DNA of 64,000 bases from Aquiluna sp. (GTDB lineage Bacteria > Actinomycetota > Actinomycetes > Actinomycetales > Microbacteriaceae): the NCBI GenBank assembly GCA_021741585.1, contig JAIOXN010000001.1, positions 673,059 through 737,058 on the forward strand. Reading direction: 5' to 3'. Below, one piece after another: positions 8,097 through 16,809 of this stretch. The translations under genes were made by a program, and so were the position numbers. Within the stretch, counting starts at the first letter, position 1, and every line of letters starts with the position of its first letter. The notes under the pieces are model-generated. The model saw only the letters and a program-made list of their open reading frames with translations, did not search any database and was not told the DNA's origin.

Positions 8097-8108
8097 GGTG
8101 AGTGCCAA
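8082..8108. promoter_or_regulatory. CIRCE operator 2
   Basis: TTAGCACTC-N9-GAGTGCCAA matches the CIRCE consensus at 17 of 18 arm positions. It overlaps the groES -35 box and lies about 24 bases before the divergent methyltransferase start, so HrcA could affect that gene too. Confidence 0.92.
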
Positions 8109-8131
8109 TCCATTACCGATACCGTTAGAGC

Positions 8132-9316
8132 GTGGAATCTCAAATCAGCAAACTTCTAACCAAAGAAGCTCTCTCGCTCTTGCGAGAGGTTGGCCCGCTT
8201 GATGGTTCAGCCGATGTCTTGAAATTGATAACCACCCTCAGAAAAGCTGGACACGATCCTGAATTAGTAACGATAGTTGTGAATCAAGCCAGGCTTCGCC
8301 ACAGGGCAATTGCCAAATTTGGAGAGTTCTCAAACGAGTTGTTATTCACCGAAGCCGGTCTCGAGCAGGCCACCAGGCTCCCAATTGCGGCACTACACGC
8401 CCAAAGATTTCGAGATTCCCAAATTAAATCTGTAACTGACCTGGGCTGCGGAATTGCTGCAGATGCGATGGCTTTTGCAGCCCTTGGAATTCAAGTCACT
8501 GCTGTAGAGCAGGATCCCGATACCGCAGCCCTGGCAAGTTTCAACCTTGCAAACTTCCCAGACGCTCGAGTCCTGAACATGAGCGCCGAGGATTCGGAGA
8601 TCAAATCCGAGGCATTATTTTTTGATCCAGCTAGGCGAGACTTGAGTCGCAAGTCCAAGACCCATACTCGGCTAAACCCGGAAGACTTCAGCCCGAATCT
8701 TAACTGGGTATTTGAAATGGCCAAAGAATACCCAACCGGCGTAAAGCTATCCCCAGCATTCGATCACGATCTGATACCTGAGGCATCCGAAGCCATCTGG
8801 GTTTCACACAACGGTGATTTAGTGGAGGTTTTGCTTTGGTTTGGCACATTGGCTACTAAGGGCCAAAGAAGTGCGCTGCTTCTAAAAGATGGGCAACGCT
8901 TTGAATTTGTCGCCGATCCCAGCATTTCTGCATTGGTAGACAGGCCCAAAAAATACATCTTTGAGCCGGACAACGCCCTGATTCGCTCGCATTTAATGGG
9001 TGAATTTGCTAACCAAAATGGCCTCACCCTTCTTGCTCCGAGCATCGCATACCTCAGCGCCGAAGAGAGAATCGAATCTCCTTGGGTAAAAGCTTATGAG
9101 GTGGTGGACCAGCTTCCACTTGACATCAAGATTCTCAGAAAGGCTCTTGCTGCCCGCGAGATTGGCGAATTGGAAATAAAGAAGCGTGGCATTGATCTAA
9201 CTCCGGAAGAACTCAGGCCTCAGCTCAAACTGAAAGGCAAAAACGCCGCCACCTTGATTCTCACCAAGGTGGACGGCGTTAGAGCTGCCTTTATTTGTTA
9301 CAACCTAAATAGGTAG
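8132..9316 (+). CDS. class I SAM-dependent methyltransferase with THUMP-like C-terminal region
   Basis: The 394-residue protein has an all-helical N-terminal region, a Rossmann SAM-binding core with the motif I sequence DLGCGIAADAM (about residue 103) and VEQDP acidic loop, and FFDPARRD, a motif IV-like DPAR active-site strand. The C-terminal third resembles the THUMP-like domain family. This architecture is widespread in Actinobacteria and is thought to modify RNA, but the substrate is not known. The GTG start has TACCGT exactly 6 bases upstream and no ribosome site, which suggests a leaderless mRNA. It is divergent from groES. Confidence 0.8.
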   Translation: MESQISKLLTKEALSLLREVGPLDGSADVLKLITTLRKAGHDPELVTIVVNQARLRHRAIAKFGEFSNELLFTEAGLEQATRLPIAALHAQRFRDSQIKSVTDLGCGIAADAMAFAALGIQVTAVEQDPDTAALASFNLANFPDARVLNMSAEDSEIKSEALFFDPARRDLSRKSKTHTRLNPEDFSPNLNWVFEMAKEYPTGVKLSPAFDHDLIPEASEAIWVSHNGDLVEVLLWFGTLATKGQRSALLLKDGQRFEFVADPSISALVDRPKKYIFEPDNALIRSHLMGEFANQNGLTLLAPSIAYLSAEERIESPWVKAYEVVDQLPLDIKILRKALAAREIGELEIKKRGIDLTPEELRPQLKLKGKNAATLILTKVDGVRAAFICYNLNR

Positions 9317-9320
9317 TGCT

Positions 9321-9701
9321 TTAGTCGTTGTCGCCAAATCTCATGTGGCCAAAGCCTTCGCGGAAGTCTCCGCCAAATTGCATGTTGCCATAATCCATTC
9401 CGTAGCCAATCCTCAAGATCGCTCCGCCAATAAACATCAGCACCCATACAGCAATTGATGCGTAACCGAGAGAGGTTCCAATGATTGCCATGGTGCGGCC
9501 ATTCTCATGGCTCTTTTTGATTTGAGCCAGAGCGATGTGACCTGTGATGATTGCGATTAGTGAGCCAATGCCGCTGATTGCAGATGCCAGGGAAACTACA
9601 GCCAGAGTGTTGAGGCTGGTCCAATCAAACTTTGGTTTTGTTGCTACTTCGATTACTTCAGACTCCGGCGCCTTTGCAGCGTCAGCGGACTTCTCTGCCA
9701 T
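9321..9701 (-). CDS. DUF4190 domain membrane protein
   Basis: The 126-residue protein has a charged N-terminus of about 28 residues and then the DUF4190 pattern: a first helix (LAVVSLASAISGIGSLIAI), GHIALAQIKKSHENGR and a second helix of similar length. The C-terminal tail is unusual: it repeats GYGMDYGNMQFGGDFREGF-like segments rich in Gly, Phe, Met and Asp. DUF4190 function is unknown. ATG 9701 is preceded by CCAAGGAGGACC, a strong ribosome site. It ends 5 bp from the end of the convergent methyltransferase gene. Confidence 0.85.
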   Translation of the reverse strand: MAEKSADAAKAPESEVIEVATKPKFDWTSLNTLAVVSLASAISGIGSLIAIITGHIALAQIKKSHENGRTMAIIGTSLGYASIAVWVLMFIGGAILRIGYGMDYGNMQFGGDFREGFGHMRFGDND

Positions 9702-9776
9702 TTCTGGTCCTCCTTGGATTAGGAGTTCAGCTTGGCATCCGACACTGTCCCTTTGCTGTGCTGAAGCTGGGAGTTA

Positions 9777-11258
9777 CTAGGGAGTCTGAATCTGGCGGAT
9801 GTCGAGGGTGGACTCTGCCCCAAAGCCCAGGCCGCTAGGCGATTTTCCGGCCATAACCAATTGCGCACCTAGGGCCGCAATCATTGCCCCGTTGTCGGTA
9901 CAAAGGTCGAACCTTGGAATCCTGAGCTCAATCCCCTGCTCGGCACAGCGCTTGGTCGCAACCTCTCTAAGTCTTTGATTGGCAACCACTCCCCCGCCCA
10001 GCAACAATCGCATCAAACCAAACTCTTGGCAAGCGTTGATTGCTTTTGTCAGCAAAACGTCAACGACGGCCTCGCGGAAGCTCGCTGCGATATCTGCTTT
10101 GTTTATCACTTCGCCGTTCGCTTCTGCTTTTTCGACGTGTCTTGCAACAGCGGTTTTGAGGCCTGAGAAGGAGAAGTCATAGCGGTGCTTTTCCATGTCC
10201 TTTGGCAGCGTCAAGCCCCGAGGGAATCGGACAGCCTTTGGATCACCAGCCTTGGCAAGCATGTCTATCTCGGGCCCACCGGGATACGGCAACCCAAGAA
10301 GCCTCGCTGTTTTGTCAAAAGCTTCACCAGCGGCATCGTCGATGGTTTCACCGAGCAAGACCACATCAGAAAGCAAGTCTCGGACTAGCAACAATGATGT
10401 GTGGCCTCCGGATACCAACAGTGCAATGGTTGGAAGCTCGACACTGCCGCGCTCCAAAACATCGGCCCCAACGTGACCAACAAGGTGGTTCACCGCATAG
10501 AGCGGTTTGTCATGAGCGAGCGCCAAACCTTTAGCTGCGCCAATGCCCACCATCAATGCCCCGGCTAGACCCGGTCCATTTGCAACGGCGATTGCATCAA
10601 CCTCAGAGAGATCTATCCCGGCTTCTTTTAGGGCTTTATCTAGAGTCGGCTGGATAGCTTCCAAATGCGCTCTAGCCGCAACCTCTGGGACCACACCGCC
10701 ATATTTGGAGTGCTCATCCATTGAGGAGTGCAGGGCATTTGCCAAAAGCCTGTTACCACGAACAATCCCAACCCCGGTCTCATCACAAGTGCTCTCAATC
10801 CCCAAGACGATCGGTTGTTTTATCTCAAGCCGCATGATCAAAGCATCCACGCCATCAGGCTGGTAGTAGCGCTTACGAACATCAATCTGCTCAAAACCTA
10901 AAGACATGTAGAGCCCAATTGCAGTTGGGTTGTCCGCCCTAACCTCGAGCATCACTGCCTCGGAGCCAAGAGCTTTTGCTCTTGCCAAAAGATCTAGCAT
11001 TAGTGCGCGACCAATGCCCTTGCCCTGAGATTCCACAGAAACCCCAATGGTCTGAATATCCGACAGGAAAGACCCTGGAATAGTTTTGAGACCGGCATAA
11101 CCAACTAGTTCTGAATCGAAGGCTCCGATGTAGTAGCCATCAGAAGCCGCTAGCTCTGATCCCATGGACTTCTCTGACCAGGAATCCGTTGGGAAAAGTG
11201 CAGTCTCGAGAAGCATTACCCGTTCGAGGTTCTCCGGGCCTATTTGCTGAATCTTCAC
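9777..11258 (-). CDS. tsaD: fused RimI acetyltransferase - TsaD tRNA t6A transferase
   Basis: Two enzymes are joined in one 493-residue frame. Residues 1-147 are a GNAT N-acetyltransferase like RimI, with the acetyl-CoA loop QGKGIG (78-83) and the [18 protein letters not shown] segment. Residues from about 150 are TsaD (Gcp/YgjD), starting [14 protein letters not shown], with the metal-binding VNHLVGH and the LVSGGHTSL nucleotide region. TsaD transfers threonylcarbamoyl to A37 of ANN-decoding tRNAs. Most bacteria encode the two separately. No internal stop or start separates them. The GTG start shares a base with the tsaB stop (TAGTG). RimI's usual target is ribosomal protein S18, but its role when fused is unproven. 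Confidence 0.93.
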   Translation of the reverse strand: MKIQQIGPENLERVMLLETALFPTDSWSEKSMGSELAASDGYYIGAFDSELVGYAGLKTIPGSFLSDIQTIGVSVESQGKGIGRALMLDLLARAKALGSEAVMLEVRADNPTAIGLYMSLGFEQIDVRKRYYQPDGVDALIMRLEIKQPIVLGIESTCDETGVGIVRGNRLLANALHSSMDEHSKYGGVVPEVAARAHLEAIQPTLDKALKEAGIDLSEVDAIAVANGPGLAGALMVGIGAAKGLALAHDKPLYAVNHLVGHVGADVLERGSVELPTIALLVSGGHTSLLLVRDLLSDVVLLGETIDDAAGEAFDKTARLLGLPYPGGPEIDMLAKAGDPKAVRFPRGLTLPKDMEKHRYDFSFSGLKTAVARHVEKAEANGEVINKADIAASFREAVVDVLLTKAINACQEFGLMRLLLGGGVVANQRLREVATKRCAEQGIELRIPRFDLCTDNGAMIAALGAQLVMAGKSPSGLGFGAESTLDIRQIQTP

Positions 11259-11842
11259 TAGCCACTCACCTTCTTAGGCGCCGATGGTGAGACGTCCGGT
11301 GAGCGCAAATACAGAGCACTAACGTCACTCAGATCCAATCCATTTGCAGCGGCATATACGGCAAACCGACCAACCAACTCTGCATTGCAGGATTGGGTAA
11401 TTCGCCTGTGGTCATCGAAATTTTCCAACTCAACTGGATTCATCACCCAAGGGTCCGAGGTGGCGACACTATCAAGGTAGGTTCTTGCAAATAACTCTTT
11501 GCGCTTGGCATCAAAGGTGACCAAAATCTTGCCGTCTGGATTTGCCAAAGCAAGTGCATCCAATGTGATCACGCCAAATGCCGCGATGTTTCTTGCGGTT
11601 GCAAACCCAAGGCCTGCTGCCATGCCCACTCGCAAGCCGGTATAGGGCGCTGGCCCCCTGCCAATGGCCACCGAAGTGATTTGCGCTGCGGAAACACCTG
11701 CTTCATTCAAGACTTGAGATATAGCCATACCAATGTTTTCGGCATGGCCAAAAGGGTCCTCAAAAAAACTATAAGAGAGAAGTTTTTCCCCATCTAAAAC
11801 TGCAGCAGAGGTTCCTGCTGAGGTGTCAATCGCGAGCAGCAA
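11258..11842 (-). CDS. tsaB: TsaB, t6A synthesis partner of TsaD
   Basis: TsaB is the inactive TsaD paralogue that forms the TsaBDE threonylcarbamoyl-transfer complex. The N-terminus [14 protein letters not shown] is the ASKHA phosphate-1 loop, and [18 protein letters not shown] is the family signature. I chose TTG 11842 because AGGAGG sits 6 bases upstream and the family start lies there; a longer frame to 11902 has no support. It overlaps the end of tsaE by 17 bases and is followed directly by rimI-tsaD, so all three subunits are co-produced. Confidence 0.92.
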   Translation of the reverse strand: MLLAIDTSAGTSAAVLDGEKLLSYSFFEDPFGHAENIGMAISQVLNEAGVSAAQITSVAIGRGPAPYTGLRVGMAAGLGFATARNIAAFGVITLDALALANPDGKILVTFDAKRKELFARTYLDSVATSDPWVMNPVELENFDDHRRITQSCNAELVGRFAVYAAANGLDLSDVSALYLRSPDVSPSAPKKVSG

Positions 11843-12278
11843 TTTCAACCTCCTGAAAGCGAGCGCCGAAACCCAAGACGGTAACCTGGCGAACTTCATC
11901 ATCCGAAGAGCGATCGATGTTTACCTCTAAATAACTCTGAGCAAGGCCATCAACATAATCCCTAGCCCACTCGACAACAACTACCGAATTTGCGAAATCG
12001 ATATCAAGATCATCAAGCTCCATGGCCGAAGACAACCGATAAGCATCAACATGGACGAGTTTTGGGCCAGCTGTGGTCTTGTGGGTTCTAGCAAGAACAA
12101 AAGTTGGCGATTGGATTGTGCCGATAGCGCCAAGGCCTTCGCCTATGCCCCTGGTGAGAGTGGTCTTACCCGCCCCGAGTTCACCGTTTAGAAGAACTAA
12201 ATCACCGGCGGCCAATACCCCGGCAATCTTCTTACCCAGCTCAATCATTTGGTCTGAGTCTTTGACCTCAAACTTCAT
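11826..12278 (-). CDS. tsaE: TsaE, ATPase of the t6A complex
   Basis: TsaE is the small P-loop ATPase that resets the TsaBD complex during tRNA t6A37 synthesis. Walker A is GELGAGKTT (residues 32-40), the SPTF motif follows, and VHVDAYRLSS and VVVVEWARD are the other conserved strands. The 150 residues match the family. ATG 12278 lies 2 bases after the alr stop. It is in the operon glmS-acpS-alr-tsaE-tsaB-rimI/tsaD, an arrangement common in Actinobacteria. Confidence 0.95.
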   Translation of the reverse strand: MKFEVKDSDQMIELGKKIAGVLAAGDLVLLNGELGAGKTTLTRGIGEGLGAIGTIQSPTFVLARTHKTTAGPKLVHVDAYRLSSAMELDDLDIDFANSVVVVEWARDYVDGLAQSYLEVNIDRSSDDEVRQVTVLGFGARFQEVEIAARD

Positions 12279-12280
12279 GG

Positions 12281-13342
12281 TTACTCGAACACCCGCTGAG
12301 CACGCCCGCCAATTCGAGTAACAATCTCATAGTTGATGCTTCCCGAGCTTTCTCCCAGGGCTTCGGCTGTTGGCTCCCCCTTGGCAGCGTCACCAAATAT
12401 CACTACCTCATCGCCAATTACAACCTGGTCCGCTCCTACATCAACAACAAACTGATCCATAGCTACTCTTCCGACCACGGGGTATTGCTCTCCAGCGATC
12501 AGCACTTTTGCTCCAACAGAGACTCTTGGAATCCCCTCAAAATATCCAAATGGCACCAGGGCAAGGTTTGTTTCATTCTCTGTGACATAGCGATAGCCAT
12601 ATGACACACCTTGGCCAGCAGGGACCCTCTTCACATTTGCAACCCGAGCACTTACCCGCATCGCTGGCCGCAATGAATACTCTTCAATCCCTCTATCCTC
12701 AAAAGGATTTAGGCCATAGACCGCAATCCCACAGCGAACCATGTCGTAACGCATCTGAGGGTATTGCAGTGCCCCAGCACTTGCCGACAGGTGCCGTTGG
12801 GTTATCTTGACACCAAAACTATTTGCTAATTCAATCGCCTGCTCAAATTGACGCTGCTGTTCAAGATCATCCTCAGTGGAGGTGTTTGCGAGGTGAGAAA
12901 AAATCCCCACCGATTTACCGGATAGGGCTTCAAACACCTGCTCCCATTCACTTTCGGCAAAACCATTTCTGCCCAGCCCGGTATCCACCTTGATATGAAG
13001 AATCGGTGAATTGGTTGCCAAGGCTTTCTCTAGAACTTCGAAGCTTGAAACTCCCAGTTCAATTTTTTGCTCAACTGCAAGAGCGAAATCATCAGTTGGA
13101 TTGAGAATCCAGCACATCACTCGAGACTCAATGCCAGCAAGCCGCAAGGTGAATGCCTCAGCTAGATCTGCAACCCCGAGGGCGTCTACCCCGGCGTCTT
13201 GCAATGCGCGGGCAACTTCTATTTGCCCGTGGCCATAGGCATTTGCCTTCACAATCGCCATTACCTGTGCTGGAGCGCAAAGCGCCTTGAGGCTGCGATA
13301 GTTCTCGACTATCGCAGCAAGGTCAACCCTTATCTCACGCAT
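12281..13342 (-). CDS. alr: alanine racemase
   Basis: This PLP enzyme interconverts L- and D-alanine for peptidoglycan. The PLP lysine lies in VMAIVKANAYGHG near residue 33, and the second catalytic base, a tyrosine, is in GVSYGYRYV. The HLASSA-like region appears as HLSASAGALQYP, and MRYDMVRCGIAVYGLNP is a family block. The length of 353 is normal. The ATG is 4 bases after the acpS stop, so expression is linked to the wall-precursor gene glmS upstream. Confidence 0.95.
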   Translation of the reverse strand: MREIRVDLAAIVENYRSLKALCAPAQVMAIVKANAYGHGQIEVARALQDAGVDALGVADLAEAFTLRLAGIESRVMCWILNPTDDFALAVEQKIELGVSSFEVLEKALATNSPILHIKVDTGLGRNGFAESEWEQVFEALSGKSVGIFSHLANTSTEDDLEQQRQFEQAIELANSFGVKITQRHLSASAGALQYPQMRYDMVRCGIAVYGLNPFEDRGIEEYSLRPAMRVSARVANVKRVPAGQGVSYGYRYVTENETNLALVPFGYFEGIPRVSVGAKVLIAGEQYPVVGRVAMDQFVVDVGADQVVIGDEVVIFGDAAKGEPTAEALGESSGSINYEIVTRIGGRAQRVFE

Positions 13343-13345
13343 GAA

Positions 13346-13696
13346 CTAAGCCTCCAACACAACAACGGCTGCCGCAACCCCGGCATCATGACTAAGGCTC
13401 AGGTGTGTGACTTTGACCCCAGCTTCCGAAAGTTTGGTTTTGGTGTCGCCGTGAAAAACAAAAACGGGCTTTCCGTTAACATCTTTCTCAACCTCAATCT
13501 CGGACCAAATAAGCAGCCTGGGATCACCAATTGCTTTAGCCAATGCCTCTTTGGCAGCAAACCTTGCTGCCAAAGATTCGGTTTTTAGCTCCAATTCATT
13601 TGAGTGAAAGAGTCGTTGGGCAAGATTTGGGGTGCGAAGAAGGGAGTCCTGCATTCGCTCAATGGAACACAGATCAATCCCAATTCCTCTAATCAA
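13346..13696 (-). CDS. acpS: holo-[acyl-carrier-protein] synthase
   Basis: AcpS attaches the phosphopantetheine arm from CoA to acyl carrier protein. The signatures GIGIDLCSIERM and RFAAKEALAKAIG (metal and CoA binding) are present, with HLSLSHDAGVAAA near the C-terminus. The 116 residues form one trimer subunit. The start is TTG 13696, immediately after the glmS TAG with no gap, so translation probably depends on coupling to glmS. Confidence 0.93.
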   Translation of the reverse strand: MIRGIGIDLCSIERMQDSLLRTPNLAQRLFHSNELELKTESLAARFAAKEALAKAIGDPRLLIWSEIEVEKDVNGKPVFVFHGDTKTKLSEAGVKVTHLSLSHDAGVAAAVVVLEA

Positions 13697-15547
13697 CTAC
13701 TCGACCGTGACGCTCTTGGCCAAGTTTCTAGGCTGGTCAACATCAAGACCCTTGGCGCTTGCAAGTTCCAGGGCAAAGATCTGCAGTGGAATCACTGACA
13801 ATACGCTCGCCATCAGAGGCGAGGTAACCGGGATGTGGAAAACCTCGTCGGCTACCGAATCCACCTGAGTGTCACCAGTCTCCGCAATCGCAATCACCTT
13901 GGCGCCGCGAGCCTTGATCTCCTGAATGTTTGAGACCACCTTTGGGTGTAACGAGTCTTCGCCCTTTTGCGAAGGCACCACAACGATCACGGGTTGGCCT
14001 TCTTCAATAAGTGCGATTGGGCCGTGCTTTAGTTCTCCGGCTGCAAAACCTTCGGCGTGAATGTATGCAAGCTCCTTGAGCTTGAGTGCACCCTCCATGG
14101 CGATTGGGTAGCCGACATTTCTACCAAGGAACAGAATCGACTTGGCATTTGAGAATGCCTTACCAAGATCTCTCATGTGGCCAACCGAATCCAGCACCTT
14201 TTTGACCTGGCGAGGAAGCTTCAAAAGCTCCTTACCCAGGCCCTTGAGTTCTGCTTCAGGCATAGCTTTTCTGAGCCAGGAAAGTGAAAGTGCAACCAGA
14301 AGACCCGCGGTGATCTGCGCGGTGAAGGCCTTTGTGGAAGCAACTGCAACCTCTGGACCGGCATGTGTGTAAATGGTCGCATCCGACTCGCGAGCAAGCG
14401 TTGCGCCCTGGGTATTGCAGATGCTCAAAACCTTGGCTCCACGCTCCTTGGCGTAGCGAACTGCCATCAGGGTGTCCATCGTTTCACCGGATTGTGAGAT
14501 AGCAAGAATCAAAGTCTTGGCATCAATAATCGGATCGCGGTAACGGAACTCATGGGCTAATTCCACGGAAACTGGAATCTTGGCCCACTTTTCGATTGCA
14601 TATTTGGCAACCTCACCGGCATAAGCAGCAGTGCCACAAGCCACGATTGTGATTCGGTTCACCTCGGAGAGTTGGTCTAGGCCTGCAAATTCAGCCAGCT
14701 TTACGCTTCCATCCGAAGCAAGTCGACCCATCAAGGTGTCACCGACTGCCTGCGGTTGGTCGGCAATCTCCTTGGCCATAAATGATGGCCAACCACCCTT
14801 GGAAGCACTCGATGCATCCCAATCGACGGTGAATTCTTTGGGGGTTACCGGTTCACCTGCAAAGGTGGAAACAGATACGCTTTCGGCTCGCAGCTCAACG
14901 ATTTCGTCTTGCCCCACCGAAACAGCTTTCTTGGTGTATTCCACAAAAGCTGCGACGTCTGAACCCAGGAAGTTCTCGCCATCACCAAGACCAATGACCA
15001 GTGGCGAATTTCTCCTAGCAGCAAGAATCAGATCCTTGTGATCCTCGTGAATGCAAAGCAAGGTGAACGCACCATGCAAACGATTGACTACCGACCTAAA
15101 TGCTTGAGTAAGGTCGCCAGATTTCTCATATTCTCGAGCCACAAGATGAGCTGCGACCTCGGAATCGGTCTCTGACGAGAACTTGGTTCCTGCGGCCAAA
15201 AGCTCGGCTTTTAACTCTGCAAAGTTCTCGATGATGCCGTTGTGAATCAGGGACAGTTTGAGGTGCTCACCGCCAAGATGCGGGTGCGCATTGCCATCGG
15301 TTGGAGCACCATGGGTAGCCCAGCGAGTGTGGCCAATACCAATATGTGCGTCTGCCATCGGCGAGCCGGCTAAGTCCTCAACTAAGACGTTGAGTTTGCC
15401 GGCCTTTTTGCGAGTTTGAAGGCCGCCAGATTGATTGATTACCGAAATCCCTGCTGAATCATATCCTCTATATTCAAGGCGCTTTAAGCCACCTAGCAGT
15501 ACGTCCAGGGTTGACCCTGGGCCCACATAACCAACGATTCCACACAT
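13697..15547 (-). CDS. glmS: glutamine-fructose-6-phosphate aminotransferase (isomerising)
   Basis: GlmS makes glucosamine-6-phosphate from fructose-6-phosphate and glutamine, the entry to UDP-GlcNAc and the cell wall. After Met1, Cys2 (MCGIVGYVG) is the glutaminase nucleophile. Two SIS sugar-isomerase domains follow, with ISQSGETMDTL and FLGRNVGYPIAMEGALKLKE regions, and the C-terminus is the usual LAKSVTVE. TAGATT lies 7 bases before the ATG, so the mRNA is probably leaderless; that leaves no room for a glmS ribozyme. Downstream steps here include glmM at 16809. Confidence 0.96.
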   Translation of the reverse strand: MCGIVGYVGPGSTLDVLLGGLKRLEYRGYDSAGISVINQSGGLQTRKKAGKLNVLVEDLAGSPMADAHIGIGHTRWATHGAPTDGNAHPHLGGEHLKLSLIHNGIIENFAELKAELLAAGTKFSSETDSEVAAHLVAREYEKSGDLTQAFRSVVNRLHGAFTLLCIHEDHKDLILAARRNSPLVIGLGDGENFLGSDVAAFVEYTKKAVSVGQDEIVELRAESVSVSTFAGEPVTPKEFTVDWDASSASKGGWPSFMAKEIADQPQAVGDTLMGRLASDGSVKLAEFAGLDQLSEVNRITIVACGTAAYAGEVAKYAIEKWAKIPVSVELAHEFRYRDPIIDAKTLILAISQSGETMDTLMAVRYAKERGAKVLSICNTQGATLARESDATIYTHAGPEVAVASTKAFTAQITAGLLVALSLSWLRKAMPEAELKGLGKELLKLPRQVKKVLDSVGHMRDLGKAFSNAKSILFLGRNVGYPIAMEGALKLKELAYIHAEGFAAGELKHGPIALIEEGQPVIVVVPSQKGEDSLHPKVVSNIQEIKARGAKVIAIAETGDTQVDSVADEVFHIPVTSPLMASVLSVIPLQIFALELASAKGLDVDQPRNLAKSVTVE

Positions 15548-15577
15548 GAGCTCTAATCTAGGGCAGAATAGCCTGTT

Positions 15578-16525
15578 GTGACGTCATCACAGGCCAACCA
15601 GAGCCTTTCTCCCTATCTCGCTATCGAGCGAGCTGACTGGGCTGAACTCGGACAATCCACCAAACTCCCGCTCACAGAGATTGAGCTTGCCAACCTAAAG
15701 GGCCTAGGGGATTTTCTGGACCTTAAAGAAGTGACCGACGTGTTTTTGCCCATCTCACAACTGCTCAGCCTCTATGCAACTCAGACTCAGGATTTACATC
15801 ACACCACCAGCCAATTTTTTGGTGAGCGGGCTGCAAGAACGCCCTTCATAATCGGAATCGCTGGATCGGTTGCGGTTGGAAAATCCACGGCGGCACGTTT
15901 GTTGAAAGAACTAATGCAGCGCTGGGATGGGACGCCAAAAGTCGAGCTAGTAACAACAGATGGATTCCTTTACCCAAATGCGGAGCTTGAACGTCGCGGA
16001 ATCATGCATCGCAAAGGTTTCCCTGAGAGCTATGACCGCAAAAGGCTGCTGCAGTTCGTCAGCGACATAAAATCTGGCAAGAACAACACCAATGCTCCCG
16101 TCTATTCACACCTGAGTTACGACATTGTTCCGGATGAGTTTGCAACCGTGACAGCACCGGATGTTCTGATTCTCGAGGGCCTGAATGTTTTGCAACCACC
16201 AAGCGCTGGGCAAGAACTTGCCCTGAGCGATTTCTTTGATTTCACGATTTACATTGACGCCGACGTTAAAGCAATTGAGAAGTGGTATCTCTCAAGGTTC
16301 CACCAACTTTTCACAAGCGCCTTCACTAACCCGAAGTCATATTTCCACTCGCTAACCCTCGAGCTAAATGAAGAGCAAGCAATCGATCGAGCCCAGAAAT
16401 TCTGGCGAGAGATCAACCTTCCCAATTTGCGTGAGAATATCGAGCCCACTAGATCAAGGGCCACGTTGGTCATGCAAAAAGGTGACGACCACCGAGTCGA
16501 AAAAGTGCTTCTGAGGAAGCTCTAA
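15578..16525 (+). CDS. coaA: type I pantothenate kinase
   Basis: CoaA phosphorylates pantothenate, the first and controlling step of CoA synthesis. Walker A is GSVAVGKS (residues 96-103), followed by TTDGFLYPN, KGFPESYD and the YSHLSYDI substrate region. The 315 residues match prokaryotic type I kinases. The start is GTG 15578, divergent from glmS with 30 bp between; CAGAAT lies 8 bases upstream and there is no ribosome site, so a leaderless start is likely. CoA links it functionally with acpS. Its 3' end overlaps the NIPSNAP-like gene by 4 bases. Confidence 0.95.
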   Translation: MTSSQANQSLSPYLAIERADWAELGQSTKLPLTEIELANLKGLGDFLDLKEVTDVFLPISQLLSLYATQTQDLHHTTSQFFGERAARTPFIIGIAGSVAVGKSTAARLLKELMQRWDGTPKVELVTTDGFLYPNAELERRGIMHRKGFPESYDRKRLLQFVSDIKSGKNNTNAPVYSHLSYDIVPDEFATVTAPDVLILEGLNVLQPPSAGQELALSDFFDFTIYIDADVKAIEKWYLSRFHQLFTSAFTNPKSYFHSLTLELNEEQAIDRAQKFWREINLPNLRENIEPTRSRATLVMQKGDDHRVEKVLLRKL

Positions 16526-16809
16526 AGGATAAAGCTGATGTGCTTTTCCAGAATCCCATCCGGAAAAGTCTTGAAAGCTTCTGCCCTGGCAGTCGATTGA
16601 AGATACTCCTGCTCATTTGCCAAAAACTTTGACTTATCCCCGGCAATGGAAACCGCCCAGATGAATTCCGAATTATCTGTTGCCATGTAGAACTCAATTT
16701 CAAATTCAAAAAGCCTTCTTAGGGCAGGCATTTCTTGCTCAAACCAAGCCACGAATGCGGAGACCGCCTCGGGCTTCAGTTCATATCTGCGAAGTTGAGT
16801 GGTTTTCAC
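16522..16809 (-). CDS. NIPSNAP-like small protein
   Basis: The 95-residue protein begins with KTTQLRRYELKPEAV, followed by an alpha/beta ferredoxin-like pattern with FEIEFYMATDNSEFIWAVS. This matches the dimeric alpha-beta barrel (NIPSNAP) family, whose bacterial members have no agreed function. Its GTG shares a base with the glmM stop (TAGTG), so it is the last gene of the glmM unit and is likely translated by coupling. No catalytic residues can be assigned. Confidence 0.7.
   Translation of the reverse strand: MKTTQLRRYELKPEAVSAFVAWFEQEMPALRRLFEFEIEFYMATDNSEFIWAVSIAGDKSKFLANEQEYLQSTARAEAFKTFPDGILEKHISFIL

Noticed and set aside
13697-15577. glmS ribozyme/riboswitch upstream of glmS
   Set aside because: Only 30 bases separate glmS from coaA and the mRNA appears leaderless, so there is no room for the ribozyme.
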